Source of the DNA: Bradyrhizobium elkanii WSM2783
GTDB lineage: Bacteria > Pseudomonadota > Alphaproteobacteria > Rhizobiales > Xanthobacteraceae
DNA length: 59,028 bases
Assembly: GCF_000472865.1 (NCBI RefSeq)
Contig: NZ_AXAP01000052.1
Span: 1-59,028, forward strand
Direction of reading: 5' to 3'
The position numbers and the translations under genes are program-made. Below, in pieces: positions 1 to 7,964 of the stretch. The notes beneath the pieces are model-generated. The model was not told the DNA's origin. It did no database searches and saw only the letters and a program-made list of their open reading frames with translations. How positions within the stretch are numbered: position 1 is the stretch's first letter; every line of letters begins with the position of its first letter.

Positions 1-2
1 AG

Positions 3-155
3 GCCCGCTCGATCTGCGAATGCATCCATGCCCGCTGGCGCAACTGGGACCTCAGGCAATTGACGGTGCGCGGCATCGAAAAGGTCCGAGCCGTCGTGCT
101 CTGGTACGCCCTCACCAACAACATCCTGCAGGGACATCGCCTCGCCAACCCATAG
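3..155 (+). CDS. Transposase, C-terminal fragment (runs off left edge)
   Basis: The reading frame is open from the left edge and ends at a TAG at 153-155, giving about 50 residues. The tail contains the motifs HARWRNWDLRQ, GIEKVRAVVLWYALTNN and ILQGHRL, which I recognise as the C-terminal end of a DDE transposase of the IS1182/IS5-like type. Only the 3' end lies in the window, so it cannot be told whether the element is intact. The gene ends about 110 bases from the convergent rsmD stop, so the insertion sits just downstream of rsmD. The exact IS family is uncertain and no terminal inverted repeat could be identified. Confidence 0.7.
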   Translation, partial: ARSICECIHARWRNWDLRQLTVRGIEKVRAVVLWYALTNNILQGHRLANP

Positions 156-265
156 CTGCGCCAAACCATAGCGGCGCGCAAATCCCGCCCCGCTCCACCG
201 TCGAGGTCTTCAACATCCGCTACTTCGGATGCCGTCTACCCGAAAACCGAATTGGTTCTCAGGCT

Positions 266-820
266 CTACGGCACCTTCAAAAACACGAACTCCGTGTCGT
301 CATAGGCGCGGCGCTCCAGCTCCTCGAATCCGTCAGGCGCGGCGAATGCGGCGGCCTTCGCCTCTTCCACTACCACGAGCGCGCCCGGCGTCAGCCACGC
401 ACCGTCGCGTAAGGACGCCAGCGCCTTGTCCGCCAATCCCTTGCCGTAGGGCGGATCGAGGAACACCAGCGAGAACGGCTCGACGGGATGCGCAGGCCCG
501 AGATTGGTGGCGTCGCGGCGGAACACTTTTGTCACGCCGCCGAGGCCCAGCGACTCCACATTGTTACGCAGCAGCGCGCGGGCTTCGGCGCCGTTGTCGA
601 CGAACAGCGCGAACTTGGCACCACGCGACACCGCCTCGATGCCGAGCGCACCGGTGCCGGCGAAGAGGTCGAGCACGCGCGCGCCCTCGATCGGATCGTC
701 ATAAGCGTGGATGAGGATATTGAACACGGACTCGCGCAGGCGATCCGCGGTCGGGCGAATGTCGCGCGAAGATGGCGCGGCCAGGTTGCGGCCCTTCAAT
801 CGTCCCCCGACGACGCGCAT
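266..820 (-). CDS. rsmD: 16S rRNA (guanine(966)-N(2))-methyltransferase RsmD
   Basis: This 184-residue protein is predicted to methylate G966 of 16S rRNA during 30S assembly, using S-adenosylmethionine. It starts MRVVGGRLKGR, as family members do. The SAM-binding loop LDLFAGTGALGIEA is at about residues 50-63 and the N6/N2-methyltransferase signature DPPYGKG at 122-128. The length is normal for RsmD. It lies downstream of, and in the same direction as, the pseudouridine synthase gene, with only a palindromic repeat between them, so the two rRNA-modification genes probably form one transcription unit. Confidence 0.95.
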   Translation of the reverse strand: MRVVGGRLKGRNLAAPSSRDIRPTADRLRESVFNILIHAYDDPIEGARVLDLFAGTGALGIEAVSRGAKFALFVDNGAEARALLRNNVESLGLGGVTKVFRRDATNLGPAHPVEPFSLVFLDPPYGKGLADKALASLRDGAWLTPGALVVVEEAKAAAFAAPDGFEELERRAYDDTEFVFLKVP

Positions 821-832
821 TCACAACTCTCC

Positions 833-920
833 GTCATGCCCGGGCTCGACCCGGGCATCCACGTGCTTCGGTCCGCGGCGCGAGAAAGCCGTGGATGGCC
901 GGGTCAAGCCCGGCCATGAC
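833..920. repeat. Palindromic intergenic repeat, family C copy 1
   Basis: An imperfect inverted repeat beginning GTCATGCCCGGGC and ending GCCCGGCCATGAC, with further pairing of GCATCCACG against CGTGGATGG inside. Related copies lie at 4582, 27174 and 56208. It occupies the pseudouridine synthase-rsmD spacer. Its transcript would fold into a long hairpin. Confidence 0.85.
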
Positions 921-963
921 GAAGCACTGAGAGCGGACCGATTGCCGCTACGCATCGGCCCGC

Positions 964-2928
964 CTACTCGTCCTTCGGCTTGAAGTCGCGCTTGCCGTGA
1001 TAGGCGCGCTTGACGCGGCGCGGCGGGCCGTAGCCGGCATTCTCTTCCTCGTTACGAATGCGCGCCTCCTCGCTGCCGGAGCGCTGCACCAGCACGCGGC
1101 GGCCCTTGCTGTCGGCAATCACCGCGCGCTTGCTTTTGGGCGGCTTCCTGTCACGTAGCGCATCGTCATCACCGCCGGCATGGTGCTCTGGCCGGGCGAA
1201 GTCCGCGCCCGCAAGCTTGGCGACCTTTTCGCCGAGCTGCTCGCGCAGCACCCGCGTCTTGACCTCGTCGACCTTGCCTTCCTCGAGCTCGCCGAGCTGG
1301 AACGGACCGTAGGAGATCCGGATCAGCCGGTTCACCTCGAGGCCGAGATGCGCCATCACATTGCGCACCTCGCGGTTCTTGCCCTCGCGGATCGCAAACA
1401 CCAGCCAGACGTTCGAGCCCTGGTCGCGCTCCAACGTCGCCTCGATCGGACCGTATTTGATGCCCTCGACCTCGACGCCCTTCTTCAATTCATCGAGCTG
1501 CGCCTGCGTCACCTCGCCATGGGCGCGGACGCGATAGCGGCGCAGCCAGCCGGTGTCGGGCAGTTCGAGCACGCGCGCGAGGCCGCCGTCATTGGTGAGC
1601 AGCAGCAATCCCTCGGTGTTGAAATCGAGCCGGCCGACGCTGATCAGCCGCGGCAGGCCTTCGGGCAGATTGTCGAACACGGTCGGACGCCCTTCGGGAT
1701 CGTCATGGGTCGTCATCAGGCCGCGCGGCTTGTGATACATGAACAATCGCGTCCGCTCGCGCGGCGGCAACGGCTTGCCGTCGACGGCGACGACATCATT
1801 GGCGGTGACGTCGAGGGCCGGCGAATTGATGACGCGGCCGTTCACGGTGACGCGCCCCTGCGTCACCATCTCCTCGGCATCGCGGCGCGAGGCCAGGCCG
1901 GCACGCGCCAGCACTTTTGCAATCCGCTCGCCGGACTTTTTCGGCTTCGGCTCCGGACGCGGCCGCCTCTCGAAGTCCGCCGGACGTTCGCGATAGGCGC
2001 CGCGGCCGCCGAAGGCCGGGCGCTTCGCAAAGATCTTGCTGTCATCCTCATTGTCGCGGCGCGGACGATCGCCGAAACGCCCTTCGCTGCGCGGATGCTC
2101 CTGCCAATCGGTGCGGCCCTCGGGGCGCTCGCGGCGACGATCGAACTTGCGATCATCGCGCTCGCGCGGGCGATCGAATTTCGGCCGCTCGCGGAATGGA
2201 CGATCGCCCTCCTGACGGTCGTCGCGCGAGCGCGAAAAGCGCGGGCGCTCGTCGCCGCCGCGATCGTCGCGCGGGCGGTCATAGCGCGGCTTGTCGAATT
2301 TCGGCCGGTCGAAATCGCGCTCGCGCTTCTCCCACGGCTTGGACTCGCCACGCGGCGGACGATCGCCGAAATCCTTGCGCGGTCCACGGTCGCTCTTGCG
2401 ATCCCCGCCGCGGGAGAATTTCTTGTCGCCACCAAATTTTCTCTCGGGACGCTCGCCAAATGAGCGTTCGCCGCGGGGACCCTCGCCGCGCTCGCGGAAC
2501 GGTCGCTTCTCGCCGTCGCGGTCGCGCGAAGCGTATGGCTTCCTGTCGCCGAACTTCCGGTCCGAGAAGCGACCGGCCGGTCGGGCATCATCGCGCGGCG
2601 CGCGATCATCGCGACCGAATTTCGGACGATCGCCGCGCGGCTTGAAGCTGCGCTCGCCGCGATCCTCGCGCGGGCGGTCGTCGCGCTTGAAGCGCGGCCG
2701 GTCGCCAAACTCGCGGCGCGGCGCATCGCCCTCCTCGCGGCGGCGGAATGGGCGATCCTCGCGCTTGCCGCCGAACGAACGCTTCTCACCCTCGTCCCCG
2801 TCCCCCCCGTAGCCGCGCTTGGCGAACTTCTTTTCCGGCCCGCGGGGCTTGCCGGAGCGGCCCTTGCCGGGCGCCCCGTCCCGCCGGCCGCGCGGGGAGT
2901 CGTTGTGTTTGTCGCGGTCGCGGGGCAT
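964..2928 (-). CDS. RsuA/RluB-family pseudouridine synthase with long disordered N-terminal arm
   Basis: This 654-residue protein has an rRNA pseudouridine synthase core at the centre. The S4 RNA-binding domain is at about 331-385 (KSGERIAKVLARAGLASRR). The catalytic motif GRLDFNTEG is at 432-440, with the catalytic Asp at 435. The RsuA/RluB-type ending (GKNREVRNVM, 516-525) follows. The first 330 or so residues are low-complexity, made of Arg, Asp, Gly, Phe and Pro in irregular units such as FGDRP, RDDRP and KFDRP. The C-terminal 80 residues are also basic and low-complexity. Typical family members are about 250-300 residues, so more than half of this protein is extra. The likely substrate is 23S or 16S rRNA. 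RluB is the best guess, but specificity cannot be read from sequence. Translation starts at ATG 2928. Confidence 0.9.
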   Translation of the reverse strand: MPRDRDKHNDSPRGRRDGAPGKGRSGKPRGPEKKFAKRGYGGDGDEGEKRSFGGKREDRPFRRREEGDAPRREFGDRPRFKRDDRPREDRGERSFKPRGDRPKFGRDDRAPRDDARPAGRFSDRKFGDRKPYASRDRDGEKRPFRERGEGPRGERSFGERPERKFGGDKKFSRGGDRKSDRGPRKDFGDRPPRGESKPWEKRERDFDRPKFDKPRYDRPRDDRGGDERPRFSRSRDDRQEGDRPFRERPKFDRPRERDDRKFDRRRERPEGRTDWQEHPRSEGRFGDRPRRDNEDDSKIFAKRPAFGGRGAYRERPADFERRPRPEPKPKKSGERIAKVLARAGLASRRDAEEMVTQGRVTVNGRVINSPALDVTANDVVAVDGKPLPPRERTRLFMYHKPRGLMTTHDDPEGRPTVFDNLPEGLPRLISVGRLDFNTEGLLLLTNDGGLARVLELPDTGWLRRYRVRAHGEVTQAQLDELKKGVEVEGIKYGPIEATLERDQGSNVWLVFAIREGKNREVRNVMAHLGLEVNRLIRISYGPFQLGELEEGKVDEVKTRVLREQLGEKVAKLAGADFARPEHHAGGDDDALRDRKPPKSKRAVIADSKGRRVLVQRSGSEEARIRNEEENAGYGPPRRVKRAYHGKRDFKPKDE

Positions 2929-3063
2929 GAAAGGTCTCGCTTCTCAAATGTCGGTCAAAAGGCATTTGCGTGCGCCGCTATCGGGCCGCATCTCTTGCAA
3001 AGCCGGGTGTCCACTGTTGCTGAAGGCGCAGCTAGTAGCAGGTTTCTTGCGATGATACGAGGC

Positions 3064-3510
3064 ATGACTGCCCCTTCTTTCATGGATTTGGCGCTGAAAA
3101 CCGCCAAAAACGCCGGAAACGCCGGCGAAGTTCCGATCGGCTGCGTGATCGTGCGAGGCTACGACGTGATCGCCACCGCCGGCAACCGGACCCTCACCGA
3201 CCGCGACCCGACCGCGCATGCCGAGATTTTGGCGATCCGGCAGGCCGCCGAGGCGATCGGCACCGAGCGATTGGTGGATTGCGACCTCTATGTCACGCTT
3301 GAGCCCTGCACCATGTGCGCCGCCGCGATCTCGTTCGCCCGCATCCGCCGGCTCTATTACGGCGCGGCCGATCCCAAGGGCGGCGCCGTCGAATCCGGCG
3401 TGCGGTTCTTCTCGCAGCCCACCTGCCACCACCGGCCGGAAATCTATCCCGCCATCGGCGAGCGAGAGGCCGCGGCGCTACTGCGCGAGTTTTTCAGGGA
3501 GCGGCGGTGA
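3064..3510 (+). CDS. tadA: tRNA-specific adenosine deaminase TadA
   Basis: This 148-residue enzyme converts adenosine-34 to inosine in the anticodon of tRNA-Arg(ACG). The zinc-site motifs are HAE at 52-54 (His52 zinc ligand, Glu54 proton shuttle) and PCTMC at 81-85 (Cys82 and Cys85). I chose ATG 3064 because it gives the normal family length and begins MTAPSFMDLAL. An in-frame ATG at 3052 and a much longer upstream extension from 2905 are also open, but the extension overlaps the divergent gene and looks non-coding. The gene is divergent from the pseudouridine synthase. Confidence 0.95.
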   Translation: MTAPSFMDLALKTAKNAGNAGEVPIGCVIVRGYDVIATAGNRTLTDRDPTAHAEILAIRQAAEAIGTERLVDCDLYVTLEPCTMCAAAISFARIRRLYYGAADPKGGAVESGVRFFSQPTCHHRPEIYPAIGEREAAALLREFFRERR

Positions 3511-3535
3511 GTTGCGCCCTGCGCGCCCACACACC

Positions 3536-3640
3536 GCCGTCATCATCCGCGAAGGCGGATAATCCAGTATTCCAGAGACGGTAGTGACTCATCGATAGGC
3601 CGCCGTGTACTGGATACCCCGCCTTCGCGGGTATGACGGT
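3536..3640. repeat. Palindromic intergenic repeat, family F
   Basis: An inverted repeat between the convergent tadA and dehalogenase genes. The left arm has GTCATCATCCGCGAAGGCGG then ATCCAGTA. The right arm has TACTGGAT then CCGCCTTCGCGGGTATGAC. Only one copy was seen in the window. It may act as a two-way terminator, but it has no clear T-run. Confidence 0.8.
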
Positions 3641-3651
3641 GGAGATTGCGG

Positions 3652-4557
3652 CTAGGACGCCAGGAAAAACTCCCGTAGCAGTTTCGCCGTCGCGTCCGGA
3701 TTCTCCTCCGTCAGGAAATGCCCGGAATCAACCGGCGCGCCGCTGACATTGGTCGCCCACTGCTTCCAGGTGTCGAGCGGCGTCGCCGCGGCACTTGCGA
3801 TGCCGGCATCGCCCCACAGCGCCAGCATCGGGATCGTGATCTTCTTGCCCGCCTCGAAGTCCGCCTTGTCGATCTCGTAATCGGCATAAGCACCGGCGCG
3901 GTAATCCTCGCACATCGCATGCACGCGCGAGGGATCGCGGAACGGCGCCAGATAATGCTCCAGCGCGCGCGGATCGATGGCATCCAGCGTTTTCGATTTG
4001 GTCTGGCTCGCCATCTTGTGGCGGAGGAAGAAATCCGGCGCGCCCAGGATCAGCGTCTCCGGAAACGGGGCCGGCTGCGCCAGGAAGGTCCAGTGATAGA
4101 TCTTCAGCGCATAGAGCCGGTTGATGCGCTCCCAGTAATTATAGGTCGGCAGGATATCCAGCACCGCGAGCTTGGACAGCCGCCCGGGATGATCGAGCGT
4201 CAGCCGGTAGGAGACGCGCCCGCCGCGGTCGTGACCGGCGAGCGCGAATTGTACATGGCCGAGCTTCTCCATCGCCTCGATCAGCGTCTTCGCCATCGCG
4301 CGCTTGGTATAGGGCGTGTGGTCCTTGTCGCTGTCAGGCATGTCGGACCAGCCATAGCCCGGCAGGTCGGCGATGATCAGCGTAAATTTGTCGTCGAGCT
4401 TTGGCGCCACCGGATGCCACATTACATGCGTGGACGAGAAGCCATGCAGCAACAGCAGCGGCGGCCCCTTGCCGCCGACACGCGCGAAGATGCGGCCGGA
4501 GGACGTGTTGATCCACTCGGAGGCATAGCCGGGAAACAAATCGGCGAGATCGGACAT
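3652..4557 (-). CDS. Fluoroacetate/haloacetate dehalogenase-type alpha/beta hydrolase
   Basis: This 301-residue protein (ATG 4557) is an alpha/beta hydrolase with the HGF oxyanion motif near residue 39. It matches the published residue numbering of the Rhodopseudomonas palustris enzyme RPA1163: nucleophile Asp110 in GHDRGGR, carboxylate-binding Arg111 and Arg114, Asp134, fluoride-pocket His155, Trp156 and Tyr219, and catalytic His280 in DSGHF. These are the residues established for C-F bond hydrolysis (fluoroacetate to glycolate plus fluoride). Residue 185, a Trp in RPA1163 as I recall, is Gln here, so activity and specificity may differ. No signal peptide is seen, so it is predicted cytoplasmic. 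A longer upstream ORF extension enters a repeat and was not used. Activity on fluoroacetate is inferred. Confidence 0.85.
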   Translation of the reverse strand: MSDLADLFPGYASEWINTSSGRIFARVGGKGPPLLLLHGFSSTHVMWHPVAPKLDDKFTLIIADLPGYGWSDMPDSDKDHTPYTKRAMAKTLIEAMEKLGHVQFALAGHDRGGRVSYRLTLDHPGRLSKLAVLDILPTYNYWERINRLYALKIYHWTFLAQPAPFPETLILGAPDFFLRHKMASQTKSKTLDAIDPRALEHYLAPFRDPSRVHAMCEDYRAGAYADYEIDKADFEAGKKITIPMLALWGDAGIASAAATPLDTWKQWATNVSGAPVDSGHFLTEENPDATAKLLREFFLAS

Positions 4558-4581
4558 TCGCGAACACTCCCGTGCATCGGT

Positions 4582-4663
4582 GTCATTGCAGGGCCTGACC
4601 CGGCAATCCATTCTACCAAGAGATTCTTTGAAGATGGATACGCGGGTCAAGCCCGCGTATGAC
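4582..4663. repeat. Palindromic intergenic repeat, family C copy 2
   Basis: An inverted repeat running from GTCATTGCAGGGCCTGACCC to GGGTCAAGCCCGCGTATGAC, with ATCCATTCT pairing imperfectly against AGATGGAT. It fills the gap between purD and the downstream dehalogenase gene and is related to the copies at 833, 27174 and 56208. Confidence 0.8.
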
Positions 4664-4670
4664 GAGTTCG

Positions 4671-5951
4671 TCAGACGCCCTTCTCGGCCTCCACCGCCTG
4701 CCAGGCGATGTCGCGGCGGCAAAAGCCGTCCAGCCAGCGGATGCGGTCGATTGCGGCGTAGGCGCGCTGCTTGGCTTGCGTCACCGTCTCGCCGGATGCG
4801 CAGATGTTGAGCACGCGGCCGCCATTGGCGAGGATGGCGCCATCCTTCTCGACCGTGCCGGCATGGAATATCTCGACGCCCTCGATCTGAGCGGCCTCGT
4901 CGAGCCCTTCGATGCGCGTGCCCTTCTTGTAATCGCCGGGATAGCCCTTCGCCGCCATCACCACCGTCAGCGCCGGCTCGGGGAACCAGCGCAGGTCAAA
5001 ATTCCTCAGCTGCCCGTCGCAGGCAGCGAGGAAGGCCGGCACGATGTCGGACATCATCCGCAGCATCAGCACCTGGCATTCGGGATCGCCGAAGCGGACG
5101 TTGTATTCGAACAGTTTCGGGCCCTGCTCCGTCAGCATCACGCCGGCGTAAAGCACGCCGCGGAACGGCGTGCCGCGCTGCTTCATGCCGGCGACGGTCG
5201 GCAGGATGATCCGCGCCATGATCTGGTCGTGGATCTCAGGCGTCACGAACGGCGTCGGCGAATAGGCGCCCATGCCGCCGGTGTTCGGCCCCTCATCGTG
5301 ATCGAACACGCGCTTGTGGTCCTGCGCGGAGGCAAGCGGGATTGCGGTCTCGCCGTCGCACAGCGCGAAGAAGCTGATCTCGCGGCCGGACAGGAACTCC
5401 TCGATCACGACCTCAGCGCCAGCCGAGCCGAATCCGCCCTCGAACATCATCGCGATCGCCGCTTCCGCCTCGTCCAGCGTTTTGGCGACCACGACGCCCT
5501 TGCCCGCCGCGAGTCCGTCGGCCTTGACCACGATCGGCGCGCCCTGCGCCCGCACATAGGCCAGCGCATCATCGGCATTGTCAAAGCGGCGATAGGCACC
5601 GGTTGGAATGTTGAACTCGCTGCAGAGGTCCTTGGTGAACCCCTTGGACCCCTCAAGCTGCGCCGCGAGCCTGCTCGGGCCGAACGCCTTGATGCCGGCG
5701 GCAGCGAGATCATCCACGATCCCCGCGGCGAGCGGGATCTCCGGACCGACCACGACGAGATCGACGGCGTTGCGCCTGCAGAACTCAATCACGGCGGAAT
5801 GATCGGCGACATCGAGCGCCACGCATTCAGCCTCGCGCGCGATCCCGGCGTTGCCCGGGGCGCACCACAGCTTTGTCACCAATGGAGAGGCGGCGATCTT
5901 CCACGCCAGCGCATGTTCGCGGCCGCCGGAACCGATCAGGAGAATGTTCAT
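4671..5951 (-). CDS. purD: Phosphoribosylamine-glycine ligase PurD (GAR synthetase)
   Basis: This 426-residue enzyme performs the second step of de novo purine synthesis, joining glycine to 5-phosphoribosylamine with ATP. It begins MNILLIGSGGREHALAWKI, the family N-terminus. It continues with an ATP-grasp domain at about 105-310 and contains the conserved NVRFGDPECQ segment that holds metal ligands. Length and motifs are typical. The gene is divergent from xseA, and the 165-base spacer should hold promoters for both. Confidence 0.97.
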   Translation of the reverse strand: MNILLIGSGGREHALAWKIAASPLVTKLWCAPGNAGIAREAECVALDVADHSAVIEFCRRNAVDLVVVGPEIPLAAGIVDDLAAAGIKAFGPSRLAAQLEGSKGFTKDLCSEFNIPTGAYRRFDNADDALAYVRAQGAPIVVKADGLAAGKGVVVAKTLDEAEAAIAMMFEGGFGSAGAEVVIEEFLSGREISFFALCDGETAIPLASAQDHKRVFDHDEGPNTGGMGAYSPTPFVTPEIHDQIMARIILPTVAGMKQRGTPFRGVLYAGVMLTEQGPKLFEYNVRFGDPECQVLMLRMMSDIVPAFLAACDGQLRNFDLRWFPEPALTVVMAAKGYPGDYKKGTRIEGLDEAAQIEGVEIFHAGTVEKDGAILANGGRVLNICASGETVTQAKQRAYAAIDRIRWLDGFCRRDIAWQAVEAEKGV

Positions 5952-6119
5952 GCGATTGCAGTCAGAATTAAGGGTTGCCGCGCCGTAGCGCGACGGTTTA
6001 GCACGGCATCACGCCGCCGCAAGGAATGGCTCCGCTCTGATGTGGATATGTGGCCTGACGGGCTGGTTGGCATCCCAGGACCTTGCGCCCGCGCCTAAAA
6101 AGCCCGATTCTAACAAGTG

Positions 6120-7736
6120 ATGACCGCCGCACCGAATCTGCTCAACGCGCCCGAATTCACCGTCTCGGAACTGTCCTCCGCGCTGAAGCGAACGGTGGAG
6201 GACAGGTTCGGCCATGTCCGGGTCCGCGGCGAGATCACGGGCTTCCGGGGCCCGCATTCCTCCGGCCATTGCTATTTCGCGCTGAAGGACGAGAACGCCA
6301 AGATCGAGGCGGTGATCTGGAAGTTCGCCCACGCCCGCATGCGCTTCAAGCCCCAGGAGGGGCTCGAGGTCATCGCGACCGGCAAGCTCACGACCTATCC
6401 GAATTCCTCGAAATACCAGATCGTGATCGAGGCGCTGGAGCCGGCCGGCATCGGCGCGCTGATGGCGCTGATGGAGGAGCGCAAGAAGAAGCTCGCCGCC
6501 GAGGGCCTGTTCGACGAGGCACGCAAGCAGCTCCTGCCCTGGCTGCCGGAAGTGATCGGCGTCGTCACCTCGCCGACCGGCGCGGTGATCCGCGATATCC
6601 TGCATCGCCTGGAAGACCGCTTTCCGCGCCGCGTGCTGGTGTGGCCGGTAAAGGTGCAGGGCGACGGCTCCGCCGAGCAGGTCGCCGCCGCGATCCGCGG
6701 CTTCAACGCGCTGCCGGAGGGCGGAAGGATTCCGCGCCCCGATCTTCTGATCGTCGCGCGCGGCGGCGGTTCGCTCGAAGACCTCTGGTCCTTCAATGAG
6801 GAGATCGTGGTTCGCGCCGCCGCCGACAGCATGATCCCGCTGATCTCGGCCGTGGGCCATGAGACCGACATCACGCTGATCGATTTCGCCGCCGACAAGC
6901 GGGCGCCGACGCCGACGGCCGCCGCCGAGATGGCGGTGCCGGTGCGCAGCGAACTGCTCACCGAAGTCGCTGCACTGGCCCGGCGTGTCTCCGTGTGCTG
7001 GCAGCGCGGCCAGGAGGCCCGCCGCAACGAACTGCGGGCCGCGGCGCGCGCACTGCCAGCGCCGAGCGAGCTGTTGGCGATCCCGCGGCAGCGGCTCGAC
7101 CATCTCGGCGCAGCATTGCCGCGCGGATTGAAGGCAAACACGCACGCGCATTTCCGCCGCTTCGCCTCCACCAGCGGCCGGCTGACGCTGCGCGTGCTGC
7201 ACGGGCAGATTTCGCATGCCAGGCAGCGCCTGACCGTCTCGGGCGAGCGCATCGCGCTCTCGGCACGCTCACTGCTGCGCAGCCGGCGCGAGCGCTTTAC
7301 GGGGCTGGAGGTTCGCTTCAAGGCGTCCAAGCTCGCCAATGCACAGGCGCAGCGGAACGCGATCGCACGGCAGCGCGAACGCACCCATCGGCTCTCCGAG
7401 CGCGCGCAGCGCGCCATGCTCACGCTGCTGCAGCGGCTAGATGCACGCGTCGGCCAGAGCGGAAAATTGCTGGCGGCGCTCTCCTATCGCAGCGTGCTGG
7501 CGCGCGGCTTTGCGCTGGTGCGCGACGAAGCGGGACATCCCGTGCATGCCGCGGCGAGCGTCGCGCCGAATGCACTTCTGTCGATCGAATTCGCCGACGG
7601 CCGCGTGGCTGCTACCGCCGATGGCGATCGCCCCGCCATCGCGGCACCGACGCCTGAGCCGAAGCCGGTCACGCGCGAGTCGAAACCCGCGCCGAAGCGG
7701 CTCGTAAAGCCGGTCGACCAGGGCAGCCTTTTCTAG
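6120..7736 (+). CDS. xseA: Exodeoxyribonuclease VII large subunit XseA
   Basis: This is the large subunit of the bidirectional single-strand exonuclease VII, which acts with the small subunit XseB (not in this window). The N-terminal OB fold spans about residues 15-115. The Exonuc_VII_L catalytic region follows, with GVVTSPTGAVIRDI and the conserved RGGGSLEDLWSFN and ISAVGHETD motifs. A long basic helical region comes next, as expected for the coiled-coil arm. I use ATG 6120 (538 residues); a GTG directly before it at 6117 is an equal alternative. A REP-type repeat starts three bases after the stop. Confidence 0.96.
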   Translation: MTAAPNLLNAPEFTVSELSSALKRTVEDRFGHVRVRGEITGFRGPHSSGHCYFALKDENAKIEAVIWKFAHARMRFKPQEGLEVIATGKLTTYPNSSKYQIVIEALEPAGIGALMALMEERKKKLAAEGLFDEARKQLLPWLPEVIGVVTSPTGAVIRDILHRLEDRFPRRVLVWPVKVQGDGSAEQVAAAIRGFNALPEGGRIPRPDLLIVARGGGSLEDLWSFNEEIVVRAAADSMIPLISAVGHETDITLIDFAADKRAPTPTAAAEMAVPVRSELLTEVAALARRVSVCWQRGQEARRNELRAAARALPAPSELLAIPRQRLDHLGAALPRGLKANTHAHFRRFASTSGRLTLRVLHGQISHARQRLTVSGERIALSARSLLRSRRERFTGLEVRFKASKLANAQAQRNAIARQRERTHRLSERAQRAMLTLLQRLDARVGQSGKLLAALSYRSVLARGFALVRDEAGHPVHAAASVAPNALLSIEFADGRVAATADGDRPAIAAPTPEPKPVTRESKPAPKRLVKPVDQGSLF

Positions 7737-7739
7737 CCT

Positions 7740-7834
7740 GTAGCCCGGATGGTGGAGCGGAACGCGTAACCCGGGACATTCTGTGCCCGCGTCGCGAGCG
7801 GCCCCGGGTTACGCTGGCGCTTCACCCGGGCTAC
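7740..7834. repeat. GTAG-headed paired REP, family A copy 1
   Basis: Two inverted units, each with a GTAG head (CTAC on the far side) followed by a hairpin whose stem is CCCGG(G)T/ACCCGGG. The units face each other across about 20 bases. It starts 3 bases after the xseA stop. The design equals that of a bacterial interspersed REP pair. Confidence 0.85.
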
Positions 7835-7839
7835 AGGCT

Positions 7840-7957
7840 CCCTCTCCCGCTTGCGGGGGAGGGCTGGGGTGGGGATGTCTCCGCGATTGACACTCTTTGA
7901 GTGGAGAGAGCCCTCACCCGGCGCTACGTACCGACCTCTCCCGCAAGCGGGCGAGGT
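7840..7957. repeat. Palindromic repeat, family B copy 1
   Basis: A composite repeat with two small palindromes, CTCTCCCGCTTGCGGGGGAG at 7842-7861 and CCTCTCCCGCAAGCGGGCGA near 7934-7953, separated by a spacer containing GGGGATGTCTCCGCG and CCCTCACCCGGCGCTACG. It occupies the space between the convergent xseA and hydrolase genes. Other copies are near 25766, 34462 and 43777. Confidence 0.75.
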
Positions 7958-7964
7958 GAAACGG

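Noticed and set aside
1180..2463. Long forward frame (427 codons) over the pseudouridine synthase gene
   Set aside because: It is the antisense of the repetitive Arg/Asp-rich arm. High GC keeps it open; its product is low-complexity with no motif or ribosome-binding site.
4659..6098. Forward frame of 479 codons over purD
   Set aside because: Antisense of a certain purD; His/Arg/Gly-rich product typical of shadow frames.
6009..7217. Reverse frame of 402 codons over xseA
   Set aside because: Antisense of xseA; no family features.
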